Shown: piece by piece, positions 15,201 to 27,200 of the stretch
Numbering within the stretch: the stretch's first letter is position 1
How the letters are laid out: every line of letters begins with the position of its first letter
Source of the DNA: Rodentolepis nana
Lineage: Eukaryota > Platyhelminthes > Cestoda > Cyclophyllidea > Hymenolepididae
Length of the DNA stretch: 64,000 nucleotides
Direction of reading: 5' to 3'
NCBI GenBank assembly: GCA_900617975.1
Contig: UZAE01012013.1
Coordinates: forward strand, 31,346-95,345
Position numbers and translations under genes: made by a program
The notes under the pieces: model-generated
The model's input: the letters and a program-made list of their open reading frames with translations, nothing else
Told to the model about the DNA's origin: nothing
Database searches by the model: none

Positions 15201-18200
15201 AAGGTTTTACAATGGATTACTCTATTGTCATATTCCTGAACTTACGATTTGGCGAGGACTAAATTGACGATTCCTTACTAAACCGGCTCAACTACGACAG
15301 ATAAAATTCAATTTGTATGCTTATTTTAATTAATTAAAGAAATCGCCTACGCATTAGTCTAGAACGAATTGACTAATCTTGAAATTGTCTATTAGGAGTT
15401 TTAGTACCAACTTCGTAAATTAATAACATAAGCACGAATGATTTATCTGCTAAGTTCATCTAGTTCCATTACAGAGGAATTTTACCAATTGGACAGGCTT
15501 TCTAAAATAATTGTTTGGTTTGTGTGTAAATAGTGAAAGGTAAATTACCATTATACTTTTATTTAAAAGTAGTGTGTACAGAACACCACTAATGTTACGA
15601 TAGAGGAAACAGGAACCTTTTTAACTTGGACACAATGTATCGTTTGCTAATGGAAGGCCAACTGAAATTGCTTAATTCAAGAGTGAAACTGTACTCTTCT
15701 TAGTCTCTTGTCACGAGCTTCTATATTAAAATTCCTTGCAAGCAACCAATACATTTCAGAAGTAATATTTGGGATTGTTGCTTTGATGCTAGGAATTAAA
15801 GAATTCAAAGTGGTTTTCCGTTGATATGCTTGACATTATAAATTTACTGTCATTAAATTGGCTTAAGAACAATGGTGAAGAATTTTTTCGGTGAAAAAAA
15901 GATGTGTGGCACTCCAATTCAGTGCCTAACGAAATTATTTTACTAAAATTAGCAGGTTTATATCAAGTATAACACTTACTAACGATAAAAACTAGATTTT
16001 CGATTTCTAATTTAGTTTTCATGCAAAATATCCTTTAAGCGCCAGTTTCATCAAGCCCATTATCATAAATATCATTATTTATTTTACTTCAGATTTTAAT
16101 CAACTTAGTAAATTTTGAAGTTCTTAACCCCCCCCCCCCTCCCCACATCCCTTTTTATTGGAAATATGACTTTGTAAATGAATGGACATGTTCTTCTCAG
16201 TTCTACTCTTTTCTGCTTATTTAGCATCACTCACGAGCTATGACCTGCAATTTGTTCTTATATGTATTAAATCATATAATTTCTTTACTATTAAAAAGAA
16301 ACGATGATATTGTAAATAATTAATGTGAAATCAAGTATTGAAAAATCGCGCTATTTATATGAAAGGTATGTTTCTTCTCCATTTCTTGAATCATTTGCCA
16401 ATTCCTTCGTTGATAATAAAAATATAATAATTTTATGGTTGATGTAAATGATGTGGATGGATAAAATGAATTTATGAGTAAATTTGTCGGATTAAAAATT
16501 TGTGGCTTCAGTATTAAGTTTGGTAATAAACAACCACGTCAACTTCAATTTTAAATAGATGATACAGTTTTGTGTTTTTTAAGGTAAAGATAAGAAAATG
16601 ATGATATGCAGGAATATTTTGATTCAGTAGTGCAGTATTTTTTTAACTTTCCATCATTTTTAATTTTGGAATGTCACCTGAGTGCGTATTAAGATGATCT
16701 AATTAAACACACCGCCATATTTACATTGCTAATCAATTGTACACGCAGTGCAAGTTTAAACAAGAAATGTATACGCCTTCTCAAGTCTTCCATGCCAAAA
16801 CGAACTGAGTGGATCGATTGCTCTTGTAGTACCTGTATGACGCGATGTCATAATGGAAAACTGTTGAACCTTTAAATACAAACCGAAGATAGATAGGTGG
16901 AGTAAGAAGTATGCTACTTCCTTCGAGCTTCAGCAATGTTTTGTCTTATTAATTTTGACCATATGACATCTTTATATACCGAACTTATTGTAATTGCACA
17001 ACTGAACAAATAAACAAACGTTACATATATATATATATATATCAAATGGCAGGCATCTTGATGGTTATCATTAGCACTTTAGTTGACTTCAGGCTTCACA
17101 GAGGGAAGGAACATCAGATTGAAAAAAGTCGAGAGGGGAGGGGGAAGAAGAGTGCTTCAAAGATGTAAGAGACAGACACAAAGGTAGATGAAAGGTGAGG
17201 TGAGTACTGTGAAAGTAGTCGAATATGGCAAAGAGTAAGTTGATGGTAATTTGAAGTGAGAAGTCAACTGCCAGTTAATAGATCTTTTTACCGTATGAAT
17301 ATATGTTGCCCAGGGCGAACCACATGGAAGTAAGTCTATCGCACACCCCTACAAACAAATGTTTACAACTGGCGAGTTTGTTATGCTCAAGTCACAATCT
17401 CTTGCTGTCAGATGCTGGAATTCTTAATATTTCACCCTAGAATTTAATTTCTTCATATGCGTTGGTCTAAAATTTTGTGCTCTTTGATAAACCTAAAAAT
17501 ATGTATTTGGATTGGATTTCATGAGATTCCGAAGCCACTTCCACCTTATATTGTTATTTCAACAAATATATTTTGGTGAAGGGGTCCTGATAATTATTGT
17601 ACCATATAAAATTTTTTTTGTATTTACTTCATTGTATCGTCTCAATCGCCTTTCTTTGATTAGAACCGATGACACCGACTGTCTAAGTATCTCCCAATGT
17701 CCCATGCTACAGGTTACTATATTCCTTTTAGAGTTCAGCTACCGCTTCTTGTCTTTGCATCAATGTTGAGTTGCCTTAACTGGAACTTTTATGACTATTT
17801 CCTCTATGGAACATCCAAATAAAAAAAATTAATCAGCGATACATATATAAATCCTTAACACTGAGTACATCACCTCAAACTAAGCTCTAAATGCTTACCT
17901 TCAGATTCCTCCCAGGTCATCTGAACTTCAGTACGGTTTCTCTCATATATAAGTTGGAGTAAATATAGAGTTCGTAGACTTTTTCCATTTAAACTAAGCG
18001 AGTACAGGGAGCGCGCAGAATCCTAACGTGGCGATTAACATTTATATACCGATCGAGAGACAGGCTATTTGCATAAACAAATAGATCAGGAATGGCAAAA
18101 CTACACACCTGTGCATTCATTCGCGTCTTAGGATAGTCCTGAGTAAGGTTTTAATGCGCAATACTTGACACCAAGCCCTTTATCTCTCGTGGGATCTTAA

Positions 18201-21200
18201 TCTTATTAACTAAGTACCATGCGCTTTGCTTGGCTTTTCTTGGGATGTAAGTTGCCATATAATTTGTCTCTTTTTACATTCGTTTCTCAAATCACTCTCA
18301 CAATTAGAGTTCATTAAAATGAGACTCCTTTCAAGTACATTACTTTCACATTTGTAACTCTAAAATTCACAGAATTGATTAAAAAGGAAACTTTATTACC
18401 GCAAAATTCTATTTTCAGGTGTGCGGTGTTCGAAATCAGTGAAAACACCCTCTTCATCAGCTCCCCATGATAATCAAAATGAACCCACAAGCCGAAGCAT
18501 GGAACGAGAACTGCCGGCAAACATGAAACAAACTTCTCCGCCCATAATCAAACAGGAGGATGTAAGCCCTTCACCTTTCCTTTAGAAATCAAATTTGGCT
18601 GATTTAATGTAGTTTTAATATGTCCAATTAGGTTGACGAAGCCCAACGAGAACTGACCTCCAAAATTCATGATCTTGTTGATCTTGAATGCATTTCAAAG
18701 GCCAAAAAATCTGAGCAAATGAAGAAATTGTCGTACAAAGACCGACCCTCAAAGGAACCGCCTAAAGATGAGTAAGTTTGGTGAACATTTACGCATTGCT
18801 GAAGATTTCTAATAGCATATTACATGTTTTAAGCTTGTATCCTTAGCCACTCAACCATTCAGAGCTTTCTTTAAGTTGCTAAAGTTCATTTTTGTGGGAT
18901 TTTCATTTTAGTAAAGGGTTCTCCTTTCTGCGCGTACGGCAACATCAATTTCGTTGGTCTGAAAGGCATCAGAGACCCAGTCCCTATTCTGCATTACGAC
19001 CTCCAGTGTTGGAAGGTCCGGAAGAAGTGAAAGAGAGAGAGATCGTTCCGGCCCTTAAAGAATCCGCAAAACTAGTTGATTTCACAAAAGGAAAGGCGGA
19101 GCCCGCTTCAAGGATTATTAGTATGCTGGTTCCGCACATGCAGGACGGAATTCCGATTTGGGTGTTTTCGGCGGGCCAGCTCAATGTTCTGAGGAGAATG
19201 GCGCAGACACAGATTACCTTGACTCAAGAAGAGGTCTGTCCCTCGAATAGACTAATTAAATGGTGAGTTTCAATTTCCTCTTTATACTAATTAATATTTA
19301 TGTGACTAGAATAATGCAACTTTTAGGATAGCTTTTGTGTTTCCCTTAAGGATTCATTTTCCTAGGTACTCGAGATGAGGACTTGTCCAAAATGATTTTT
19401 TAAGGGGAATGTGGTTGAAGGAAAATCTAGGGAAATTTTAGAATGACATTTTGTGAAGAACAATGAACAGCTGCACCTTTATTTGCTGATAATCTACAAA
19501 TCAGAAACAAATTGAATATAATACAAGCAATGAAAAGAAAAATTAATTAATGATATTGAGAGTGTTTTAGGCTTTTCAGTAGGAAAATTAAGGTTTCGTA
19601 TCTACATACTGTATTAACATTGGCGTTAAATCTTTTGTTCAGTAAAAGGTAAAAATCAGCCAGTCTTTTGCATGAAATTTACTCTTCGTAAATTTATCCC
19701 TTCCAAAGGTTATGCGCCTGTTAGATAAGACACTAATTTTCATGTTCTTTCATTTCCCACTGTTTACTAACTTAAATCCCAATTTACTTCTATACTAGAA
19801 TCTTAAAATAACCAACATCGTCTTATAATGTTGGAGTAAGGAAGGCGACGCAGTAAATTGGTGATAGTGGAGTGAGTAGGAGAGCGCCATTGTTTCCCTT
19901 GTCACGATCCAGTGCTTAGGAGTTGAATTTTAATGAATGACCTCCAAGTTTCTTGAGCAGTAATTAGAGTTGTTTACTTTAATAGCCAGTTAATCAGTTG
20001 GCTCTTTTTGAGAACTCAGTTAAGCCATTGGCAATTAGCACTCTTTCGGATAATGTCAGCATTAGCTTAATTTATTTTAATAGTAGTTGCAAATCTGCGC
20101 GAAGTAGGTGACTTTTAAGTAATCTCCATACAAGTGAGATGCATAATTTTGATAAAACTGAAATTTAACCTCCCATTTCGAAGTATTACCCATATTAAGG
20201 CTAAAAGGACATATGATATGAACGGTCTGAAAAATCAATACTGGAAATAAAGTTAGAAAATATTTGATATTAATTTTGATCGTGTTTACTTTTCTACAAA
20301 ACTATGAAACATCAAATGTATTGAATGTACCTGAATGTTGAAAAAATTCTGTGTGAGAGTCACAGGCAAATTTTCACAGCTAACCGATTCCTTGTTCTTC
20401 TGTTCCTACTTATGCACTACCGTCTTATGCAACCAAGCATGTGTACGTATGAGTACCTGTACACATTCAAACAAACACATTAAGCAACAAAATAGCGTGT
20501 GACAAGGAAACCGACAGACTGCTCATGATGCATACATGATCGTGATTTGCATAGTAGAAATGGCAGGCTCCTCCTACACAAACATAATTACACTGACTCA
20601 ATTTTAACTGATTCTGTCTACGGTGCAAAGGTTGTGATTTTAAAGACAGACTGAAATGTCTATACTTAGCTAATTATTTCGTAAATTCCTAGAAAACAGG
20701 TTAAATGGTGAATCGACCATTTATTTTAGTAAACGTTTAAAAAGAATGGGACATCTCCTTAAGCGTACGTTATTTGTCAAGAACATACTAACAACAACAA
20801 GGAAACAGTGGTTTGGCAGTTAGTCTATTTAATTGGTTAAAAATAAAGAAAGTGGACAGGGAAATTACAGTGAGTATTACTCATGATGAAGTCATCAACG
20901 TCTATTTTCGCCCTAATCTAGCCCCTGTCCCAGAACTTGGATAAAAGCATATTTTCAACTTTCACTAGGAGGGGTGTCAAAAGTATTTTAATTCTGCCCA
21001 CTAACTGGTTAGCGTCGTATTCATAACAGTATAGTGGGGCGGGAGATTGGAAGCCAAATACACATTGGTAGTCTTTCCGTAATAAGATTAGTTGATATCT
21101 TTGTTGTCCTCTGCCAGGGGTGTGTCAAGGGCCTGATTCCTACTATTACCTTATATGTGATCTATGATCACCTAATATTATTATCCAGGGTCATTAATTT

Positions 21201-24200
21201 CACGGAGGCATCTGAATTTAGCCTTAATTCACCTTTTTTAAATAAACCCGCTAAGGGAAGCAACTCAAAAACCTCAGCAGTGGAGAACAAACATCTGAAA
21301 TCATTACAGTTTGGGTAAATTGAGTCTGTGTGGCTCAAAGAGTGTTCCTTCTAGGAAATATGCTATCCAAGCCACCTGCTATTCTGTTTCCTGGGATTTT
21401 GATCATGGGAAAGTTCACCTCAAAGAGTGAGCACAGGTGGTGTGTGCTTTAGCATAATGCCAGCGAAAACCTTCTAAACATTAACACGCATGAAGTAGTT
21501 ACCGGTAAACTTTAAAATTTTGCTTTAACAACTCTGTGTATACATTATTATCGTTCTTAATTATGAAAGATGTCAAGAACTCAAAACCAAATTATCATTA
21601 TTGAAATGTGAAAGTGTATATTAATAATAGAGTTTGTCCAATTGGCCACTTTTTGGACCAACAGTTCATTGAAGTGGTGCATAAATGCCTCGAAAAGTAC
21701 AGAGTAGGTTTCTACTCTTGAAAATTGAATTAAGTGGCCAGGAATCTATTATAAGGCCCTCATGGCAGAAAGAACAGACAAAATACAGCTCTCAAGCTAA
21801 ATTCTTCAACCTATGTGTCTCTTTGGCCGTTAGAAGACCTCAATATAATTCCTGAAAATATCTTAATCGCAATTTAAATTACCATTTTCTGTAGTCAGGA
21901 CAGAACTGGGGAGTTGTATGGCTATGCAATGTAATGAATCGATCGTTCATTGATAATTGTTCCTGGTCAGGTTGTGCTGCTTTTCATATTTTCTCGAATA
22001 AACAATGAAATGTGTCTTCAAAAGTCGCAGGTGCTTCTATTTGTTCTCAGATGAGATTTGCATAAGATTGATCATCTTGCCTTTAGATGAAAAGCAGCGG
22101 TAAGAATTCAATGTTGATTCAATTTTTTTCTCCTCCTTCTTTGTGCTATTTTGCATGATTTTATGCTAACTTGACACTTTGCAATGCGAAAAATCTGCAA
22201 TCTTCACAATACTTTTGAAACATTTAACGTGCTGCTAATGAAGTATGTCAAACTTCAGCAAGATACTGTCACTTTCAATAGTAAATAGCATTCATGTCAT
22301 TAAGAAGCCCTTTTAAGGTAAAATCAATAAATTCGAGTGAAGTAATTGAAGTCGAATTGATAAGTTCTAGTAGAACGAATGTTGTTTTATTTAAAAATCG
22401 ATGGATTTTATCTCTCTAATAGGGCTCTATTATTTGTATGAACTCATAACTTAATAGTATTCTTTGCAAATAGCTTTTAAGTTAACCCATCTTTCTAAAG
22501 ACATCGAAAAAATTATTTGAAAGTTAAAGGATATCACGTGCTAGGATTAGTACTTTATCTCTTCTCCGTGTTATTTGAGGTATCTTGTGATAATTCCAAT
22601 TAATCTTTATGCAAAGTGACTTGACAAGTCAAAAAATCCCCGGCCTACTTTAAAGTTTTTGAATTTCAGAATAACTGATTTGGTCTCGTCAAGTTCTGTG
22701 TACCATTTATTTCTTCAATTCCTCTCTTGCATTAAATCTGTAGCCTACACAACCCAAATAGGCCTTTGTATAAAATTATTAATTCTCATGTGAAGTTCAA
22801 CTTGCTTCGGGTAAATGAAAGAGGCTAATAGCAGATTCCTCCAGTAAAAATTACCCCGAAATTAACAGAGTTTTGTCCAAAGTAGTGAGAACCCAGAACC
22901 TAGTGTATGGAGAGTTTACCGAGAAAAGTCTTAGAAGCAGCCTAAGATTAGTAACACGTAGCATGAATGTTGATCGCTGATTGGCTGGTAGGGTCACTGT
23001 ACTCACTCCCCCACCCTTCCCCCCTCTTGCTCGATATGTGATCAAAAGCATGCCTCACAATTCCAGGATGTTCCATCGCGAACTAGTTTCCTTTAGCGGC
23101 CCTGGAAGCGTTGCAAAACCACAGCAAGACAGTAAATAAAAAATAGCTTTTCTACATTCTTCATTTGCAAATAATGCTGTAAACTTTCGGAAAATGACTA
23201 CGAGGATATTTATTTATAAATGACATTAGAAGTAATGATGTAAAGAATCAACTTACCCGTTTGAACTAGTGTGGTTGCTTCCACCTTCCACACTAATATA
23301 GTATTTATATTTTAAGGTTCATGGGATGGGTTCACCTTACTTAACGCTGTCTGTCTCCATTGCTATTTTTAAACTCAAAACACCTGTTCTTTTATTGCTT
23401 TATCCAGCAATAAAATAACATTGTTTACTCCTGATATTATAACAATAATATGAGTCCGTCTGATAATATGAAACTTTCATTCAGCTATATAGGCCTTATA
23501 ACATAATGAATTGTTTTCACATAAAATATAAGTATCATTAAGAACAATATCCCGATGGAATTGATATGGAAGTGTGTTGTTTAGATGGCAAATTTTAGAA
23601 ACTCATTGGAATGAATGCTAGTCTATGCTCTTAATTAAATAAGTATTTTAATTATCAACACCAGCGTTTTTCATAGCCTTTCAGACTCGGAAATAAATGG
23701 AGGTTAAAAGTATTTAGAAGTACGCAGACCCGTTTCCATCGGTGGTGTGAACTGTCAACAAGGAATTTGTTGACAATTTCCACACGTTGTGCTCGGAACA
23801 TTGTCAATTAGTTCGTTGCATATACCTGCCTATCTCTAATAGTTAAATTAGTTCTGGCTTCTTACGCAGACAAGGAACTATGATAACAAAAGGGAACTAT
23901 TTATAATTAAGAAATATTAATTAAATTAAGCATTTAACCAAATAGTAATGATGAGGCGTAGATTTACATTGCGCTGCACCCTTTGATAAGCACGGGGTAT
24001 TAGAATTGGATGGGATGTGCAGAGAGAGACAGTTGGAGAAACTGCGGTAGAGTTGTCCGAGTAGGATGCGGACATGTGAGGGGGGGGGGGGGGGAAGAGG
24101 ATTGTCTCCCCGTAGAGTACCTCAGGCAACCTCCAACAAGTTGATAGTAAAACAATAAGGCGGTATACGGAATTGATGACTATTATCTGCGGGGGAGGTG

Positions 24201-27200
24201 CAGAAGATAAGAAATCCGATTCCCTCGCATGCCATTTACAATGGATAATTCGTGATGAATATTATGGCATAAGATTCATGCAATAACCACAGGTATTCTT
24301 TCATTCATTTGCTATGGTATCCACTATATTGGCGGCTACGTGTGTCTGTCGTATTCCCAATAGGTTTGCTGTAAAAGCGGAGAGGCTATGACCCCTATTT
24401 ATGATAAGTTACATTTTCTTTGAATTTTATTTCCTGTCGATTTTTTTCTCAAGGTCTGCTTATTTGTCCACTGCAAATAGACCAGTGTGTTTCCTTTTTG
24501 TAGAAACATGCTAATGTAATTCAAAAACCCCTTTATTTTATCGGTTTATCTTAATGAAAATTACGAGAGATTAACTTTGTCTTAAGTAGAACAAATTGCA
24601 ATGCATTAGTGTCTAGACACTCAATTTTTCAATTTAAATTGTCAACAATTGAAAGTTAAGAGTTTCAAGCTAGTATAGCATAGTTTTATTTAATTATTAT
24701 TCTTTGCTTAAGGAATTGCCCCTCTGAGCTTCCTGATTTGATTAACTAAATGTAGTCAAAGCATGCTAGTTGTGACCTCATGGCTTAATTTATACAATAG
24801 CCTCTCGAGTGAACATTTCTGCAATTGCTTTCAAGAATAAGTTTGGTCATCGACTTTCTGCATACCTCTAAGCCTGCTTTCAAATAAACCAGGAAAATTG
24901 AGTCATTCCTCATTTCTTTCTACGCAAAGCAACCACTAGAGTAGGCTCTTATATCGTGCCTTCAGAAATAATATGGATGACTACCTAAGGCAGATTTCCA
25001 ACCATCTTAACTTTAGATCCAACTGGGTTCAGTTGGTTTAAAATGCATTGAGTAAGTCTTTGCAGGCTTCCATTAGCCTTTCATTTCCTGCATTTTTCAG
25101 GCGTTTTGGACGCAAGTCATCTCAATCCAAAGTATCGGCCTCCACTACTCCACAAGCTACTCCCAAAACTAGTCGGCAGGAGTTGACTCAACCTCCAATC
25201 GCCATAGTCCTCAACCAACAAACCGAATCACCTCTCTGTGATGCCAAACCTCCATCTCTCTGTTCCACCCTAACCAGCAGCGAAAGCGAAACCTCACCAA
25301 TTGGTATCAAAACTCCCGAATCAACGAACGGTGAAACAGAGTTCTGGCCAGAACTCAAGGAGAGAGCTGGCTCTAGCACAGATTTAGTTACATTAAACTC
25401 CTATGGAGCTAGCCGGAGCTTTAAGGGACCCGTGTTTGGTCGTACACTGGCCTTTTGGCAACATAGAGTGGGATATCCATTCCCTCCATGCATCTCCAAT
25501 ATGCTCTCCTATCTTCAGCAGGCCGAGCATGCTGCGCATGGAATCTTCCGAAGAGCTGGAGGGAAACTGAGGGTTCAAGCATTGCGAGAGCGGATTGAGA
25601 AAAATATCTGTGAGTATCTTATTTTCGGCACTGAAATAAACTTAGTAGAGATTTACCGTAAAGAAATCTGTCCGTTAAAATTAACCTGCATCTATTTAAT
25701 ACTTATTCGTTGAAGTACTGTAGAATAGGTTTAATTTTATCATACCTGGTGTAAAAATTGGCAGCGAAATACCCAAAATACCTAAGTAATTTCGATCTTG
25801 ATACGATTTCTAAATGCTCATAAAGCATATTTCGTCCTAATCTCACAACAGATGTTTTTATTCTGATTTAGTTCTAATCTGATCTGTTCCACCAAGAAAT
25901 GAGATTTTTTCTTCCTTACTTTCTCATATATTCTATATCCTTTACTTAAATAATTGATGAACTTACGAATTTTGAGTAATTCAGTGTTAGATCTCATTTA
26001 TTCGATTTTACGCAGTATCCTATCCCGAGGTCGTATGCTGTTCCCTGATTGCATTACAACTTATTGGACCGTTATCAAAGTGAATAATTTTACTACTTTC
26101 GTCTTTTGGTATTATTCAAGCAATTGTTGTACAGCTTAAGTATTGTTCATTCTATTTTGAATTAGTTGTACAATGCATCTCGTTTGGATTACAGTAAATA
26201 GTGAACTGGTGGATCTGTTGCTCATGTGGGTATATGTATATGTGTGAATGCATATTCAAATCTAGTTGCCATAAGAGGTAGACATTACTGTTCATGCAGT
26301 CTCGTGCAACAATTGCCATTTTATCTTGATAGGACATGTTGAAGGTTTCCTAAATTATACTTACTGGTAAAGTACATGTAGTTGCTTATTAATTTACCAT
26401 ATTATGAGAACCCTCAAGTTTTCCAATAAATAATTATGCCTTAGAATGAGTTATGGTTGAGGATTCTTTAAAAGGTAATTGCAGACCCAATCTCAGAACC
26501 ACAAAGATTGATAAAAACGATTAAGAGACAAGAATCATAATTTAAACAGAGCACTTTGCCCGATTATTTTGGAGAAAGTAAATTTCAATCTAGTCTTCGA
26601 TAGTTGAGGATATTTCTTATTTTCTGTAAACCATTTAAGTCTCATATTAGGAAAAGGTCATAAGTTTACAGTCCACTGAAGGGATGTATCTTCCAGTATT
26701 CTCAGCTGAAACATTAAAATAAGGCTGTAGCCCTAGTCAAAGTGAGTAGATAATGAGTTAATTTCTAAAAATGTTTACATGACGAATGTGGAGGAATAGG
26801 AGGAAGAGAGTGAGGAGGAGGAGGTACTGAGATTTGGAAAAGAAGGCAAACTGTCAGTCTTGGGGTTGCTAGTAACGAAAGTCTACTTGGGTATCTTTTT
26901 TACTTGATTAGCAAATGATAAATTTGCTAAGTCGTAGATTTAGGTGCCCGCTGGAATAAATGACAAGTAGGTCTACTTATTACCTTGTATTCACTGGAAT
27001 TAATGTTGAAGCAGAACCTATTTGATGCGAAAGTCACAATTTCTCATAGCTTTATTGCCGATATTTATTTATTTCAAATGGCAGACATTTCGATGGTTAA
27101 CATTAGCCCTTTAGCTGACTTCAGGCTTCAAAGAGGTGAAGGGAGAACATCAAAGTGAAACAAGTCGAGAGGGGGGGGGGGCAGAGTAATGATTCATAGA

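Larger units (their letters stand above)
7579..18418. other. 10.8-kb intron of the DLC-like gene
   Basis: Contains two retroposon insertions (9676-10173, 17025-17349) and a C-rich run at 16129-16144. The flanking exons join in phase without needing anything between. No other coding or RNA feature was recognised. Confidence 0.7.

Noticed and set aside
16129..16144. Homopolymer C/G runs here and at 24079, 33216, 39665 and 42196
   Set aside because: Short low-complexity runs scattered in introns. No evidence of function was seen and some may be sequencing-length artefacts.
21030..21140. Possible very old retroposon copy (GTGGGGCGGGAGATTGGAAG... and a GCCAGGGGTGTG segment)
   Set aside because: Similarity is too weak by eye, with no tail and no target duplication.
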